Assembly (NCBI GenBank): GCA_003153055.1
Contig: PMBV01000160.1
Span: 1-31,052, forward strand
Direction of reading: 5' to 3'
Length of the DNA: 31,052 nucleotides
DNA from: Myxococcales bacterium
Lineage (GTDB): Bacteria > Myxococcota > Myxococcia > Myxococcales > Myxococcaceae
Made by a program: the position numbers and the translations under genes. Below are positions 22,732-30,456 of this stretch, one piece after another. Below the pieces are notes generated by a model. It saw only the letters and a list, made by a program, of their open reading frames with translations. It ran no database searches and was not told where the DNA came from. Within the stretch, counting starts at the first letter, position 1; every line of letters begins with the position of its first letter.

Positions 22732-25700
22732 ATGATGCGGCGGGTCGACGACGCCACGGCGAAGCTCGAGCACGGGGATCCGAGAAGAGGGCAGGGAGGC
22801 CTGACGGCGGGTGTCGTGTTGTCCTTCGCGCTTTGCCTCGCGGGGTGCCATTCGTCATCGACCAATTCCTCGCAGGCGGGTCTCCTCCCCCAGGCTCCCG
22901 GGCCCGGCATCGTCTTCAGCTACCCGGCAGACGGGCAATACGACGTGACGGCCGGCACGCTGATGCTGTTGACTTTCTCTCAGCCGCTGCCCCTTCCAGT
23001 CCTCGGTGTGGACTCCGGCATGGGTGGCTATGGTCTGTGTGACCGAGTGAACGAGGTCGTGACGGGCGATTTCTGTGTCGAGGGCCCGAACGGCTTCGTC
23101 GACGGGCGCGTGGACATCGACGGCACGAGGCTGAGCTTTGCGCCCACCGGTGGGTTTGCCGAGGGTGCGACGTACCGCGTCTATGCGCGACCGGGGATGC
23201 TCGATGGCGGCACCAACCTGCCGACCTCGGCGCCTCTCTTGACCTTCCACACCCGGAGCGAGCGAGCGCAGGCGGAAGCGGCGGCGCGGGTGTTGACGGT
23301 GAACGGTCTGCCGCTCTTGGCTGATGGAGGCACCTTGCTCCCCTTCCTCGACGAGGTGCCGGTTCGACTCGTCTTCTCCGAGCCGCTCGACCCCGCCACC
23401 ATTGGCCCTCGGAGTGTCTGGTTGGTTCATGTGTCTGACTCGGTGCCGGTCGAGGGGCTGATCGCCAACGAGGGAATTCACCTCACCTTCGACCCGGGGA
23501 CGACGCTCCAAGCGGGAGACACCTACCAGCTCAACCTCACCACGGCGGTACGAGACCTGGGAGGCGAGGCCATCGCCCCGGTCGCCCTGACCTTCACGCC
23601 GCTCCGCACCGCCGCGGCCGACGCGGGCCTCTACCCGCTGAGCCTGAGCATCGAGCCGTCCTGGAACGACGGGGTTGCGCAGCCGAAGTCGAGGGTGTCG
23701 CCGATGCCGTCGAACAGCTCCCTGTTGTCGGCCCCGCTCCTGGGCGCCAACACATTGGGAGTGATGAGGGGCGGGCTCGAGGCGCTGGTGGGAGACCCCG
23801 CAGTGATGGGTACACCGATTCCCATGGTCATCAGGCGTGGCCAGCGCCTCGACCTCACGTCGTTGCCGATTCGTTTCGGCGGCGTGCTCGAGGCGGGGCT
23901 TCAGACGGGCACGGTGCACTTCACCATGCTGACTGACGCGTATGGCTACCTCATGCGAAACCCGTTCCGCTCTGCCGAGCAGGCGCCCGACGACGTCGAG
24001 TCGCCCGTTTCCGTCGAGTTCACGATGGATGCGTTGGTGACCAGCGAGGATCCGCGCGGGAACGTCATCTCGACGCAGACGGTGATGGGCATTCACCTCC
24101 TGGGCTTGTCGACCCCTGACGGCGACCAGCTCTCGATCGATCAGGCCGGTTCGATGGACTTCAGCACGCTCGGCATCAACGTGGCGCCAGTCAACCTCGC
24201 GATGCGGCTCCGCACCGGATCGAGACCGACGATCGCTCCGCTGTCGGCGCCGGTGCTTCTCTCCTCCTACCCCGCGCCTGGTGCGACGAAGGTGCCACCT
24301 GACGCGCCGATCGAGCTCAACTTTTCTGGCCCGATGGATCCGGAGCGCATTCGAGATGGGGTGGAGCTCACCCTCGCGGAGGGCGCGACGGTCATTCCGA
24401 CGACCACTCAGCTTCGCGGCTCGTCGCTCGTCGTCAGGCCTTCACGCCGCCTCGTCGATGGCGCCACCGTGCGGCTCGTCTTTACGGGCCTCCAGTCGCT
24501 GGCAGGTGAGGAGGTGGCCGAGGGCACGCTCTCGTACACGACGGCGGTCATCGACTCGCATCTGGTGGCGCCGCCCATCATCACAGCCATCTCGCCCGGA
24601 GCGCCGTGTGCCCTGACCGGCGACGGGGCGGGGCATTGCGCCGGAGGCCTGGCGAGCGACTCGAGCTATCAGCCCTTCACGCTGCCCAGCAACCGCGACA
24701 TTCGCGTGCAGTTCAGTCAGGTGATGGATCCGGCATCGCTCACCTTGGGTGCGGCATGCGGTCAGGGCAGCGTCCGGGTCGAGAGCGTCGACGCGAGCGG
24801 ACAATGCACCGCCGTCGTGCAGGGCACTCTGACGAGGAGCGACCGAGAGCTTCGCTTCCAGGCGAATCAGCCTTGGACGGTGGGCGGGGCGTACCGGCTC
24901 AGGTTGGTGAGTGGCACCGGCGCCGGCTGTGGGTCGGGGGGCATCTGTGGTCGAAACGGCCAGCCTCTCGACACCGACCCCCTCGCAGGGACGACCGCGG
25001 CGCACGCGCGAGGCCCTGACGTGGTGATTCCTTTCACCGGGGTCGCCGCCACTTCAGACAGTTACCAGCCGCTCGAGAGCGACCCGTATGCCGACCTGAA
25101 CGGCAACGGCTTCCTCGATGGAGCCGAGAAGACCAACGACAAGAACAGAGTGGTCATGGAGCTGGCCGGCTACGGCGGTGACCTCATCAACGACGCCGGT
25201 CTGGTTGGCGATGATTGCATGCCTGACCGACCGGGCCGCCAGGTGTGCTCGTACCTCCACGCGACCTTGCCCTCCTCGGTCGGGAGTCTCGTGCCGTCGT
25301 GCCCAATCGACGCGAGGGGCCAGCCTGCCACGGCGGTGAACCCTTGCATTCAGGTCCGGGTCTACCCGAACACGATTCTGGGAACGTCGATTTCGATGGA
25401 GACGACGTCGTTCGCGGTCCTTCACGTCAGCGTGCCGACCGGACCGATGGTGCTGCGAATGCGAGAAATGGGTGGGCCGATCTACGGCTACATCATGCGA
25501 GAGCCGGGGCTCGCAGACCCGCAGTTCGTCATCACCAACAACGTGTACCTCGACAATCCAGACATCTCGATTCAATTGACAGGCATCGCGACGAAGCTGG
25601 CGACCGAGGACCTGCATAGCAAGGAGCTGGTGGTGACGCTCAAGGGCCCGGTCACCTTTCGGCCCGACGGGAGAATGGACGTGGCCTTGAGGAGCACCGC

Positions 25701-25827
25701 CGACGTCCTGGTGAGGGCGAATCTCACGGCGAACCTCGACGTCCCCAGCCCTCCGAAGGGCACCATGGATCTGCGGATTCCAGCGGGAGAAATGCGGATC
25801 ACCCTCGCCGGGCCGCTCTTGCGATAA
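22732..25827 (+). CDS. Large lipoprotein with SbsA/Big_5 Ig-like domains and a duplicated YGY(L/I)MR module
   Basis: 1031 residues from the ATG at 22732, chosen for AGGA about 7 bases upstream; the ATG at 22714, with GGAG before it, is the main alternative. The lipoprotein signal ends in CLAGC. At least four SbsA/Big_5-type Ig-like domains follow, recognised by PADGQYDVTAGTLMLLTFSQ, VPVRLVFSEPLDPATI, PPDAPIELNFSGPMDPERI and NRDIRVQFSQVMDPASL; this family often builds surface or adhesin stalks. Two related non-Ig modules carry YGYLMRNPF (near residue 404) and YGYIMREPG (near 918). A calcium-loop-like DLNGNGFLDGAE lies near residue 790. No enzyme motif is visible. It is probably a surface-exposed or outer-membrane-attached protein. 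A strong hairpin follows the stop. Confidence 0.82.
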   Translation: MMRRVDDATAKLEHGDPRRGQGGLTAGVVLSFALCLAGCHSSSTNSSQAGLLPQAPGPGIVFSYPADGQYDVTAGTLMLLTFSQPLPLPVLGVDSGMGGYGLCDRVNEVVTGDFCVEGPNGFVDGRVDIDGTRLSFAPTGGFAEGATYRVYARPGMLDGGTNLPTSAPLLTFHTRSERAQAEAAARVLTVNGLPLLADGGTLLPFLDEVPVRLVFSEPLDPATIGPRSVWLVHVSDSVPVEGLIANEGIHLTFDPGTTLQAGDTYQLNLTTAVRDLGGEAIAPVALTFTPLRTAAADAGLYPLSLSIEPSWNDGVAQPKSRVSPMPSNSSLLSAPLLGANTLGVMRGGLEALVGDPAVMGTPIPMVIRRGQRLDLTSLPIRFGGVLEAGLQTGTVHFTMLTDAYGYLMRNPFRSAEQAPDDVESPVSVEFTMDALVTSEDPRGNVISTQTVMGIHLLGLSTPDGDQLSIDQAGSMDFSTLGINVAPVNLAMRLRTGSRPTIAPLSAPVLLSSYPAPGATKVPPDAPIELNFSGPMDPERIRDGVELTLAEGATVIPTTTQLRGSSLVVRPSRRLVDGATVRLVFTGLQSLAGEEVAEGTLSYTTAVIDSHLVAPPIITAISPGAPCALTGDGAGHCAGGLASDSSYQPFTLPSNRDIRVQFSQVMDPASLTLGAACGQGSVRVESVDASGQCTAVVQGTLTRSDRELRFQANQPWTVGGAYRLRLVSGTGAGCGSGGICGRNGQPLDTDPLAGTTAAHARGPDVVIPFTGVAATSDSYQPLESDPYADLNGNGFLDGAEKTNDKNRVVMELAGYGGDLINDAGLVGDDCMPDRPGRQVCSYLHATLPSSVGSLVPSCPIDARGQPATAVNPCIQVRVYPNTILGTSISMETTSFAVLHVSVPTGPMVLRMREMGGPIYGYIMREPGLADPQFVITNNVYLDNPDISIQLTGIATKLATEDLHSKELVVTLKGPVTFRPDGRMDVALRSTADVLVRANLTANLDVPSPPKGTMDLRIPAGEMRITLAGPLLR

Positions 25828-25858
25828 GGGAAAGCGCGCCCGTGGTCCCGTTGGCAGC

Positions 25859-25882
25859 GAGGCGAGCGCTTCGTCTCGCCTC
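25859..25882. terminator. Strong hairpin between convergent lipoprotein genes
   Basis: GAGGCGAG and CTCGCCTC form an exact 8-bp stem around an 8-base loop, 31 bases past the stop of the large lipoprotein gene. Its right arm overlaps the stop codon of the convergent lectin gene (25881-25883). It is well placed to end transcription from the left; there is no T-tract. Confidence 0.5.
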
Positions 25883-26444
25883 AACGCGTGTAGGCCAGCC
25901 AGTCGATCGTCACTCCCCAGAGCGAGGAGTCTGGCGCCCAGGTCCCGACTCGCAGGGTGAATTGCGCTGCCGTGACGTTCTCCGCCGACACCCTGACCCG
26001 GGTGTTCGTCGGGCCCGTGTCGACCTCGGTCAGCCCGATGATGACGCTGGGGGCCTGGCGGAAAGGCGAAGGGAAGACGATCGCCTTCTCGAAATACCGA
26101 TCGAAGCCCGCATCCGTGGCATCGACCAGGTTCCAGTCTTTCTCGATGACGTAGTTGGCGCTGATCCGCCCCGACTGGATCACCACCGCCGGGTCGGGGA
26201 TCGAGGCCGGCAGCACCGCCTCGGGGATCGGGTCGCACATCAGCACGTGGCTCGTCACTTCGGTGGGGTCGAGGAGTCCGTCACCGTCGGCGTCGAGCCC
26301 TACCTGCACGACCTTCCCTCCCTTTTGGCACTGCGTGCCGCCGTCGAGCACCTTCGACTCGATGAGCACCCGGGGCACTCCTTCAGTCGGCACGAAGCAG
26401 CCCGACGCCCCGAGGCCCAGCACCAGGATTGCTCGGTACGTCAT
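25881..26444 (-). CDS. Lipoprotein with DUF7151-like and H-type lectin domains
   Basis: 187 residues; start ATG at 26444 with GGGGAG about 6 bases upstream. The signal ends in GASGC (Cys16), giving a lipoprotein. Residues about 25-70 resemble DUF7151 of myxobacterial surface proteins (CQKGGKVVQVGLDADGDG, then LLDPTEVTSHVLMC), with a Cys pair and an Asp-rich loop (DADGDG) that may bind calcium. Residues about 121-185 match the H-type lectin domain known from Dictyostelium discoidins and Helix agglutinin: FPSPFRQAPSVIIGL, then RVRVSAENVT and FTLRVGTWAPDS, ending in VTIDWLA. H-type lectins usually bind N-acetylgalactosamine or related sugars, so a role in prey, matrix or self recognition is likely (inference). 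It converges on the large Ig-domain lipoprotein gene. Confidence 0.85.
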   Translation of the reverse strand: MTYRAILVLGLGASGCFVPTEGVPRVLIESKVLDGGTQCQKGGKVVQVGLDADGDGLLDPTEVTSHVLMCDPIPEAVLPASIPDPAVVIQSGRISANYVIEKDWNLVDATDAGFDRYFEKAIVFPSPFRQAPSVIIGLTEVDTGPTNTRVRVSAENVTAAQFTLRVGTWAPDSSLWGVTIDWLAYTR

Positions 26445-26560
26445 GGTGGGCTCCCCGGCGGCTGCCCACTGTGGGGCGCCCGTCGGGACCCGAGCGCTGA
26501 GGCGCCTCGCCGAGTCGGGTGCCGATCGTCGAGCCCTCGCGCTGAACCATACGCCACCAT

Positions 26561-26579
26561 TCCCCGATTGAGTCGGGAA
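26561..26579 (-). terminator. Hairpin after the CHAD gene
   Basis: TTCCCGA and TCGGGGAA (minus strand) pair with one bulged base around a 5-base loop, about 14 bases past the CHAD stop codon. There is no T-run. A weak terminator is plausible, since the lectin gene starts about 115 bases further on. Confidence 0.35.
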
Positions 26580-26593
26580 CGGCGGAGATCGGG

Positions 26594-27553
26594 TCAGGTC
26601 TCGCCGCGGGTGGCTGTCTCGAGGGCGGCGGCCACGGCCTCGACGTCTTGGGCCAGTTGCGCCATCTCACTGGCCCGCCACTGGCGCTCGACCGCGGCGT
26701 GCATCGCGTTTCGATGGCGTGTGAGACGTACAGCCAGCGCGACGATACCCGGGCGCGGATCCGCCTGCGGCACCGGCCGTCGGGTCTTCGTCTCTGGGGC
26801 GGAGCTCAGCGCGTCCGCCAGCTCGACGGACAGCACGTGCGCATCGTGCAGCTCGCCGAGCGCAGTCTGCGCGTCCTTGAGACGAGCCAGGAGCCGCCGC
26901 GCACCGGCACTCCGCCAGCTCCGGGTGGGCTCGAGCAGGTACCGCAGGCGCTTCCCTTCGATGCGGGCCCGGTGCGCGCCCTCCTGATCCGCGGCTCCAC
27001 CGACCAGGGCCATTCTCGTCGTGAACGCTTCACGCTGGGCACGAAGCAGCTTCGCCATGACAACGCCCAGCGCGTCGGGTCCTGCCGGCACCGAGCGGTG
27101 GAGTCTCCGCGTGAGCTTCGTGCCGAGGCGCCGGAAGCGCTCCACCAACTCTGTGGCCAGGGGCCCCTGGTGAAGGCGGGTCTCGAGGCGGCTCACGACC
27201 AGCTCGTAGCCCGCTCGGCGCGAAGCGATGGCGACCTGTCGGCCCGGGCCCCTCAACCACGCGAGGTGCACCTGGGCGTCGCGGACCTGGTTCGTCGAGC
27301 GGGCGAGGCGTCCGAGGCGTCTCTCGTGGCGCCGCTTGAGGTGGGGGAGCCATGGTCGCAGGGCTCGCATGAGGCTCCTCAGCCGGCGAACGGCGACCCG
27401 GAAGTCGTGGAGGGGCTCGGCGCCCGTTGCCCTCGCGAGGCGCGTGGCGGCAGTCTCGGCGTCGGCGAGGAGAATGAGGACCAGCTGTCTCGCGCCCTCC
27501 TCAGCTGGGAGGGTGAGCATGCGATCGCCGCGCTGCATGGGACCAGCATGCAA
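26594..27553 (-). CDS. CHAD domain protein
   Basis: 319 residues from the ATG at 27553; in-frame ATGs at 27538 and 27520 are possible starts. Nearly the whole protein is an all-helical CHAD domain: HDFRVAVRRLRSLMRAL (from H49), NQVRDAQVHLAWL, HRARIEGKRLRYLLEP and ALGELHDAHVLS. These carry the conserved His and basic residues that line a positively charged groove. CHAD domains bind inorganic polyphosphate and often accompany a CYTH triphosphatase domain; none is fused here or adjacent. There is no signal peptide, so it is cytoplasmic. A role in polyphosphate granule association is the best guess from the family. Its divergent neighbour is the secreted six-cysteine protein gene. Confidence 0.9.
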   Translation of the reverse strand: MHAGPMQRGDRMLTLPAEEGARQLVLILLADAETAATRLARATGAEPLHDFRVAVRRLRSLMRALRPWLPHLKRRHERRLGRLARSTNQVRDAQVHLAWLRGPGRQVAIASRRAGYELVVSRLETRLHQGPLATELVERFRRLGTKLTRRLHRSVPAGPDALGVVMAKLLRAQREAFTTRMALVGGAADQEGAHRARIEGKRLRYLLEPTRSWRSAGARRLLARLKDAQTALGELHDAHVLSVELADALSSAPETKTRRPVPQADPRPGIVALAVRLTRHRNAMHAAVERQWRASEMAQLAQDVEAVAAALETATRGET

Positions 27554-27762
27554 CGTTCCACCGTCGACGTCTTCTCCCTCTTCTTGCTGTTCGTCGCCAA
27601 CCCCTGGAGGCCTTCCTCGGCCGCTCGCAGGCGATCAAAATCGTTGGCGGGCTCTCGGGCTCCACGTCGGTCGCGTCTTGATCCACTGAGGCCATTGGCC
27701 GCGCTGAACGGCGCTCGGGAATATTCGTCGCGACGCTCGTCTGGAGAGCACTCGCACTCACC

Positions 27763-27777
27763 GCACCCATCGGGTGC
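27763..27777 (+). promoter_or_regulatory. 5'-leader hairpin directly before the secreted protein's ribosome-binding site
   Basis: GCACCC-ATC-GGGTGC is an exact inverted repeat (6-bp arms, 3-base loop). The AAAGGA Shine-Dalgarno follows at 27783-27788 and the ATG at 27794. It is placed like the leader hairpin of the pectinesterase gene. It lies in the 240-base divergent gap (27554-27793), which shows no other clear signal. Confidence 0.4.
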
Positions 27778-27793
27778 CACCGAAAGGAACGCC

Positions 27794-28381
27794 ATGAAGC
27801 GCATCGCTGACATGCTCTGTGCCCTACTGTTCGTCTCAAGCTCGGCGCTGGCCGCCGACTGCACCCCCGTCATCAAGTCGCACATCGCCTGGGTGAAGGC
27901 CGCACCCTCCCTGGTGAACCGCAGCTTGGTGCTCACCGTGTCGTCCCTGCAGGGGGGAGCGAAGGCGACCTACGCCGAAGCAGGGCTCAGCGCCATAACG
28001 CCCGCGGGCTGCTCGACACTGTTTGGCGTCTCCATGTGCTGGGGCGAGCGGATCAGGGGAGACGTGTCGCCGGTGTATGGCAACTGGGCCTGTGTGACGG
28101 ACAACAGTGGCGACGTAATCTCGTTCTGCCTCAACCCCTTCAACGACGGCCCCGACACCGCGCGCTTCCTGCTGAGCGCTCCCTTTGAGGGCCTCGGCCT
28201 GGGGACGATCGCCCCCGGAGGGCTGACCATCTCGGCGCAGACCTCGGGCATCGCCTCCGCGTCACTGCCGATCGCGAATCTGGTCTGCGACAAGGGCCTG
28301 ATGTACGGCTTCACGTCGGCTGCCAACTCGCCCCTTTACGTAGTCGCCATCGAGCGAAGGGAGCTCGGGGTTCCCCGCTGA
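27794..28381 (+). CDS. Secreted six-cysteine protein, unknown function
   Basis: 195 residues. The ATG at 27794 is preceded by AAAGGA at a good distance; the frame is open far upstream, but that part is a shadow of the CHAD gene. A classical Sec signal peptide (MKRIADMLCALLFVSSSALA) ends in ALA, with cleavage predicted before ADC. The mature part (about 175 residues) has six cysteines (DCTP, GCST, MCWG, ACVT, FCLN, VCDK), so up to three disulfides are likely outside the cytoplasm. It is rich in Gly, Ser and Leu and predicted beta-rich. It has no lipobox and no membrane helix, so it is periplasmic or released. I recognise no family. It stands alone, convergent with the rRNA methyltransferase gene 44 bases away. 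Confidence 0.75.
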   Translation: MKRIADMLCALLFVSSSALAADCTPVIKSHIAWVKAAPSLVNRSLVLTVSSLQGGAKATYAEAGLSAITPAGCSTLFGVSMCWGERIRGDVSPVYGNWACVTDNSGDVISFCLNPFNDGPDTARFLLSAPFEGLGLGTIAPGGLTISAQTSGIASASLPIANLVCDKGLMYGFTSAANSPLYVVAIERRELGVPR

Positions 28382-28425
28382 CCTTCGATGTGTCTCCGCG
28401 GGTCGAGCGCCCTCCTCGGGCTTCC

Positions 28426-29844
28426 TCAGGCCTTGGGCGTCGTCCCGGCGGCCTGACGTACCAGCACGGCCCCGAAGAAACCGTCGGTTCCATGCCGATG
28501 GGGGTACAGACGCAGCATCCCGTCGCGGGTCGTCTTCTCGGCCAGCTCCGGGCCGAGCCACGTGCCCGCAGGCGCCAGCTCGAAGTCGGGGTGGGTCTTG
28601 AGGAAGTCCCGAACCACGTCTTCGTTCTCTTCAGTGAGGAGGCTGCAGGTGCCGTAGATGAGTCGGCCCTTGGGCTTCACGAAGGTGGCGAAGCGACCCA
28701 ACAGCTCCTTTTGGCGCGCGACGTGGTCGGCGACCGCGGCCTCGTCGAGGCGGTACCGGGCGTCGGGGTTGCGGCGATAGGTGCCGCTCCCGCTGCATGG
28801 AGCGTCGACCAACACCCGCTCGACGGCCTGATGGAGCGCCGTGGTCTGCTCCAGGGCCTCGGGGCCTTTGCCAATGGCCTGCACGCGGATGTTGTGGGCG
28901 CCCGCGCGGCGGGCTCGCAGCTTGAGGTCGTCGAGGCGTCGCTGATCGACATCGAGGGCGTAGAGGTCGCCCTTGTTCTTCATCTGCGCGGCGAGCTGGA
29001 GCGCCTTCCCTCCGGCACCGGCGCAGGCATCCACCACCTTGCGTGGAGGGGCGTCGACCAGCATGCCGAGCAGCTGGCTCCCCTCGTCTTGCACTTCGAA
29101 GAGCCCTTCTTTGAAGGTGGGGAGCGAGTACACGTTCACCCGAGTCTCGAGGAAGACGCCGAAGGGCGACAGCGGGGTGGGCCGGGCGTCGACCGAGTCT
29201 TTCTCGAGGCGGCGGAGCAGATCCTCCCGGGTGATCTTGAGGGTGTTGACCCGGGCGGTGAGCGGCGCGCGCTCGTTCATCGCGGCCGCGGCCTCCATCG
29301 CCTCGGGCCCCAGTTCCTTGGCCAGGCGCTTGGCGAGGAAGTCGGGCAGGGAGCCCTCGATGGCGAGGCGCTCCACGGGCTTGAGCCGCTCCAGGGCCGG
29401 CGTGTGCTCGCCCAGGGTCTTGAGCATGTTCACGTCGGTGCCCGGGAGCGAGAGATCGCGCGCGACCACGCTGGGGTCTTCTCCGGCGTGAACGCGCAGC
29501 ACGGCGAAACGGTAGAGGTCTTTCCGGCTGCTCGTCAGGGCGTCGAAGCCGCGGATCATTCGCTCAGCGTAGAAGTCGACCAGGCGCTGGCGCCGGAGCA
29601 ACGCATACACCCGCTCGGCGACGGCTCGCCGCTCGGTGGAGTACAGGTGCCGCTTGGACCGAAGCGCGTAGTCGAGCGCGCGATCTGCCAGTCGGCCGTC
29701 GTGGCGGACGGCGCCGTAGACCTCGAGGCAGACCTGAGTGACCAGGTCCTCCCTCAGGGCTCGCTGGGGATCGTTTCGGTACTGCGCTGGTGACCGACGG
29801 GGCGGCTTTTCGGCGTGCGCTGGTGATCGACGGGGCGGCTTCAC
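28426..29844 (-). CDS. rsmB: RsmB/NOP-type rRNA m5C methyltransferase
   Basis: 472 residues from a GTG at 29844 that overlaps the upstream stop (GTGA) and has AGGAG 7-8 bases upstream. The frame is open to 30000, but that is a shadow. After a short basic Pro-rich tail, residues about 25-145 are a NusB-like RNA-binding domain as in RsmB. The C-terminal Rossmann methyltransferase has the SAM site DACAGAGGK (272-280), VDAPCSGSGTYRRNPD (C350) and IYGTCSLLTEENE (C400). These two cysteines are the release and nucleophile residues of RNA m5C methyltransferases. It probably methylates a cytosine of 16S rRNA (C967 in E. coli), in the cytoplasm, with SAM as donor. The length is slightly above the E. 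coli enzyme (about 430). The start codon is followed by a 33-base-period duplication giving KPPRRSPA twice. The symbol is assigned by family. Confidence 0.9.
   Translation of the reverse strand: MKPPRRSPAHAEKPPRRSPAQYRNDPQRALREDLVTQVCLEVYGAVRHDGRLADRALDYALRSKRHLYSTERRAVAERVYALLRRQRLVDFYAERMIRGFDALTSSRKDLYRFAVLRVHAGEDPSVVARDLSLPGTDVNMLKTLGEHTPALERLKPVERLAIEGSLPDFLAKRLAKELGPEAMEAAAAMNERAPLTARVNTLKITREDLLRRLEKDSVDARPTPLSPFGVFLETRVNVYSLPTFKEGLFEVQDEGSQLLGMLVDAPPRKVVDACAGAGGKALQLAAQMKNKGDLYALDVDQRRLDDLKLRARRAGAHNIRVQAIGKGPEALEQTTALHQAVERVLVDAPCSGSGTYRRNPDARYRLDEAAVADHVARQKELLGRFATFVKPKGRLIYGTCSLLTEENEDVVRDFLKTHPDFELAPAGTWLGPELAEKTTRDGMLRLYPHRHGTDGFFGAVLVRQAAGTTPKA
29783..29841 (-). repeat. Near-exact tandem duplication at the 5' end of the methyltransferase gene
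   Basis: Two 26-base copies starting AAGCCGCCCCGTCG and ending TCACCAGCGCA occur 33 bases apart (29816-29841 and 29783-29808), differing by one base. They encode KPPRRSPA twice at residues 2-9 and 13-20. The low sequence drift suggests a recent slippage event. Confidence 0.75.
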
Positions 29845-30374
29845 GGGCTTTTCTCCTGACGGCCGAGCAAGAACCACGCGCCTCCACAGGAAGCCACCAG
29901 AATCAACCCGAGGCCCGCCGCGACGGGAAACCAGGAGGGCAGACCGGCCTCTCCCACGGTCACGGTGCCGCGCACGGCCTTGAAGTGGCTGCCCCGCCAA
30001 GACACCTCGAGCCGGTGGTCACCCGTTTCGGCCGGGGTGAAGGTGACACGCCACAGCCGCTCTCCCGGCGTCGGAGGCACGGTGACGCTCTGGGCACCGC
30101 CGATGGTCGAGAGCGGCCGGAGGCTGACGGTGAGCGGCCCGTCGTACGATCTCCCCTGAAGGGCCTCGAGACGCAGGGTGACCGTGAGCGGTGTCTGGGC
30201 CCTCGGCCTGGCCGGCTCGACGGTGCCCCGGAGCACGTCTTCGGTGTCACTCCAGCCGAGAAGCAGGCCCTCGGGCGCGGTGGTGAACCGCAGGCTCGTG
30301 AGGGGGCTCTCGCCAGCGCTCGGATCGACGGGCAGGTTGGTCAGGAGCTGGGCCGCGAGCAGGGCTGGGAGCAT
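29841..30374 (-). CDS. Exported Ig-like protein with C-terminal membrane anchor
   Basis: 177 residues; ATG at 30374 with GAGGGCAGG upstream. The first 12 residues (MLPALLAAQLLT) look like a short signal sequence. Residues about 30-140 are beta-rich with an Ig-like pattern (TPLTVTLRLEALQG, YDGPLTVSLRPL, ERLWRVTFTPAETGDHRLEV). One transmembrane helix (about 149-170) is followed by a short charged tail (GRQEKSP). It would face the periplasm, anchored in the inner membrane. Its stop overlaps the GTG of the rRNA methyltransferase, but the functional link is unclear and may only be shared transcription. The family is not recognised; the Ig-like call rests on alternating hydrophobics only. Confidence 0.68.
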   Translation of the reverse strand: MLPALLAAQLLTNLPVDPSAGESPLTSLRFTTAPEGLLLGWSDTEDVLRGTVEPARPRAQTPLTVTLRLEALQGRSYDGPLTVSLRPLSTIGGAQSVTVPPTPGERLWRVTFTPAETGDHRLEVSWRGSHFKAVRGTVTVGEAGLPSWFPVAAGLGLILVASCGGAWFLLGRQEKSP

Positions 30375-30379
30375 CGCCT

Positions 30380-30417
30380 GCCCTCATAGCCCGACCCGAG
30401 GCCTTTGGCCTGAGGGC
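30380..30417. promoter_or_regulatory. Nested inverted repeats in the divergent promoter region
   Basis: An outer pair GCCCTCA (30380-30386) / TGAGGGC (30411-30417) encloses an inner exact hairpin AGGCC-TTT-GGCCT (30399-30411), sharing one base. The element fills about half of the 82-base gap between the divergent Ig-like membrane protein and the Ser/Thr kinase. It could be an operator for both genes. Confidence 0.4.
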
Positions 30418-30456
30418 AGAGAGTTTCAACCTCGCTTCTCGACCAGACGAGGTAGA

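Noticed and set aside
22855..26238. Long minus-strand open frames opposite the large lipoprotein (22855-24096, 25054-26238)
   Set aside because: They are rich in Arg, His and Asp with no domain and would overlap the Ig-like domain protein along its length.
26648..27793. N-terminal extension of the secreted six-cysteine protein
   Set aside because: It is antisense to the CHAD gene. The ATG at 27794 has a Shine-Dalgarno and begins a clean signal peptide.
28382..28425. A terminator between the secreted protein and methyltransferase genes (GCCC-TCCTC-GGGC)
   Set aside because: The stem is only four base pairs and has no T-run; too weak to list.
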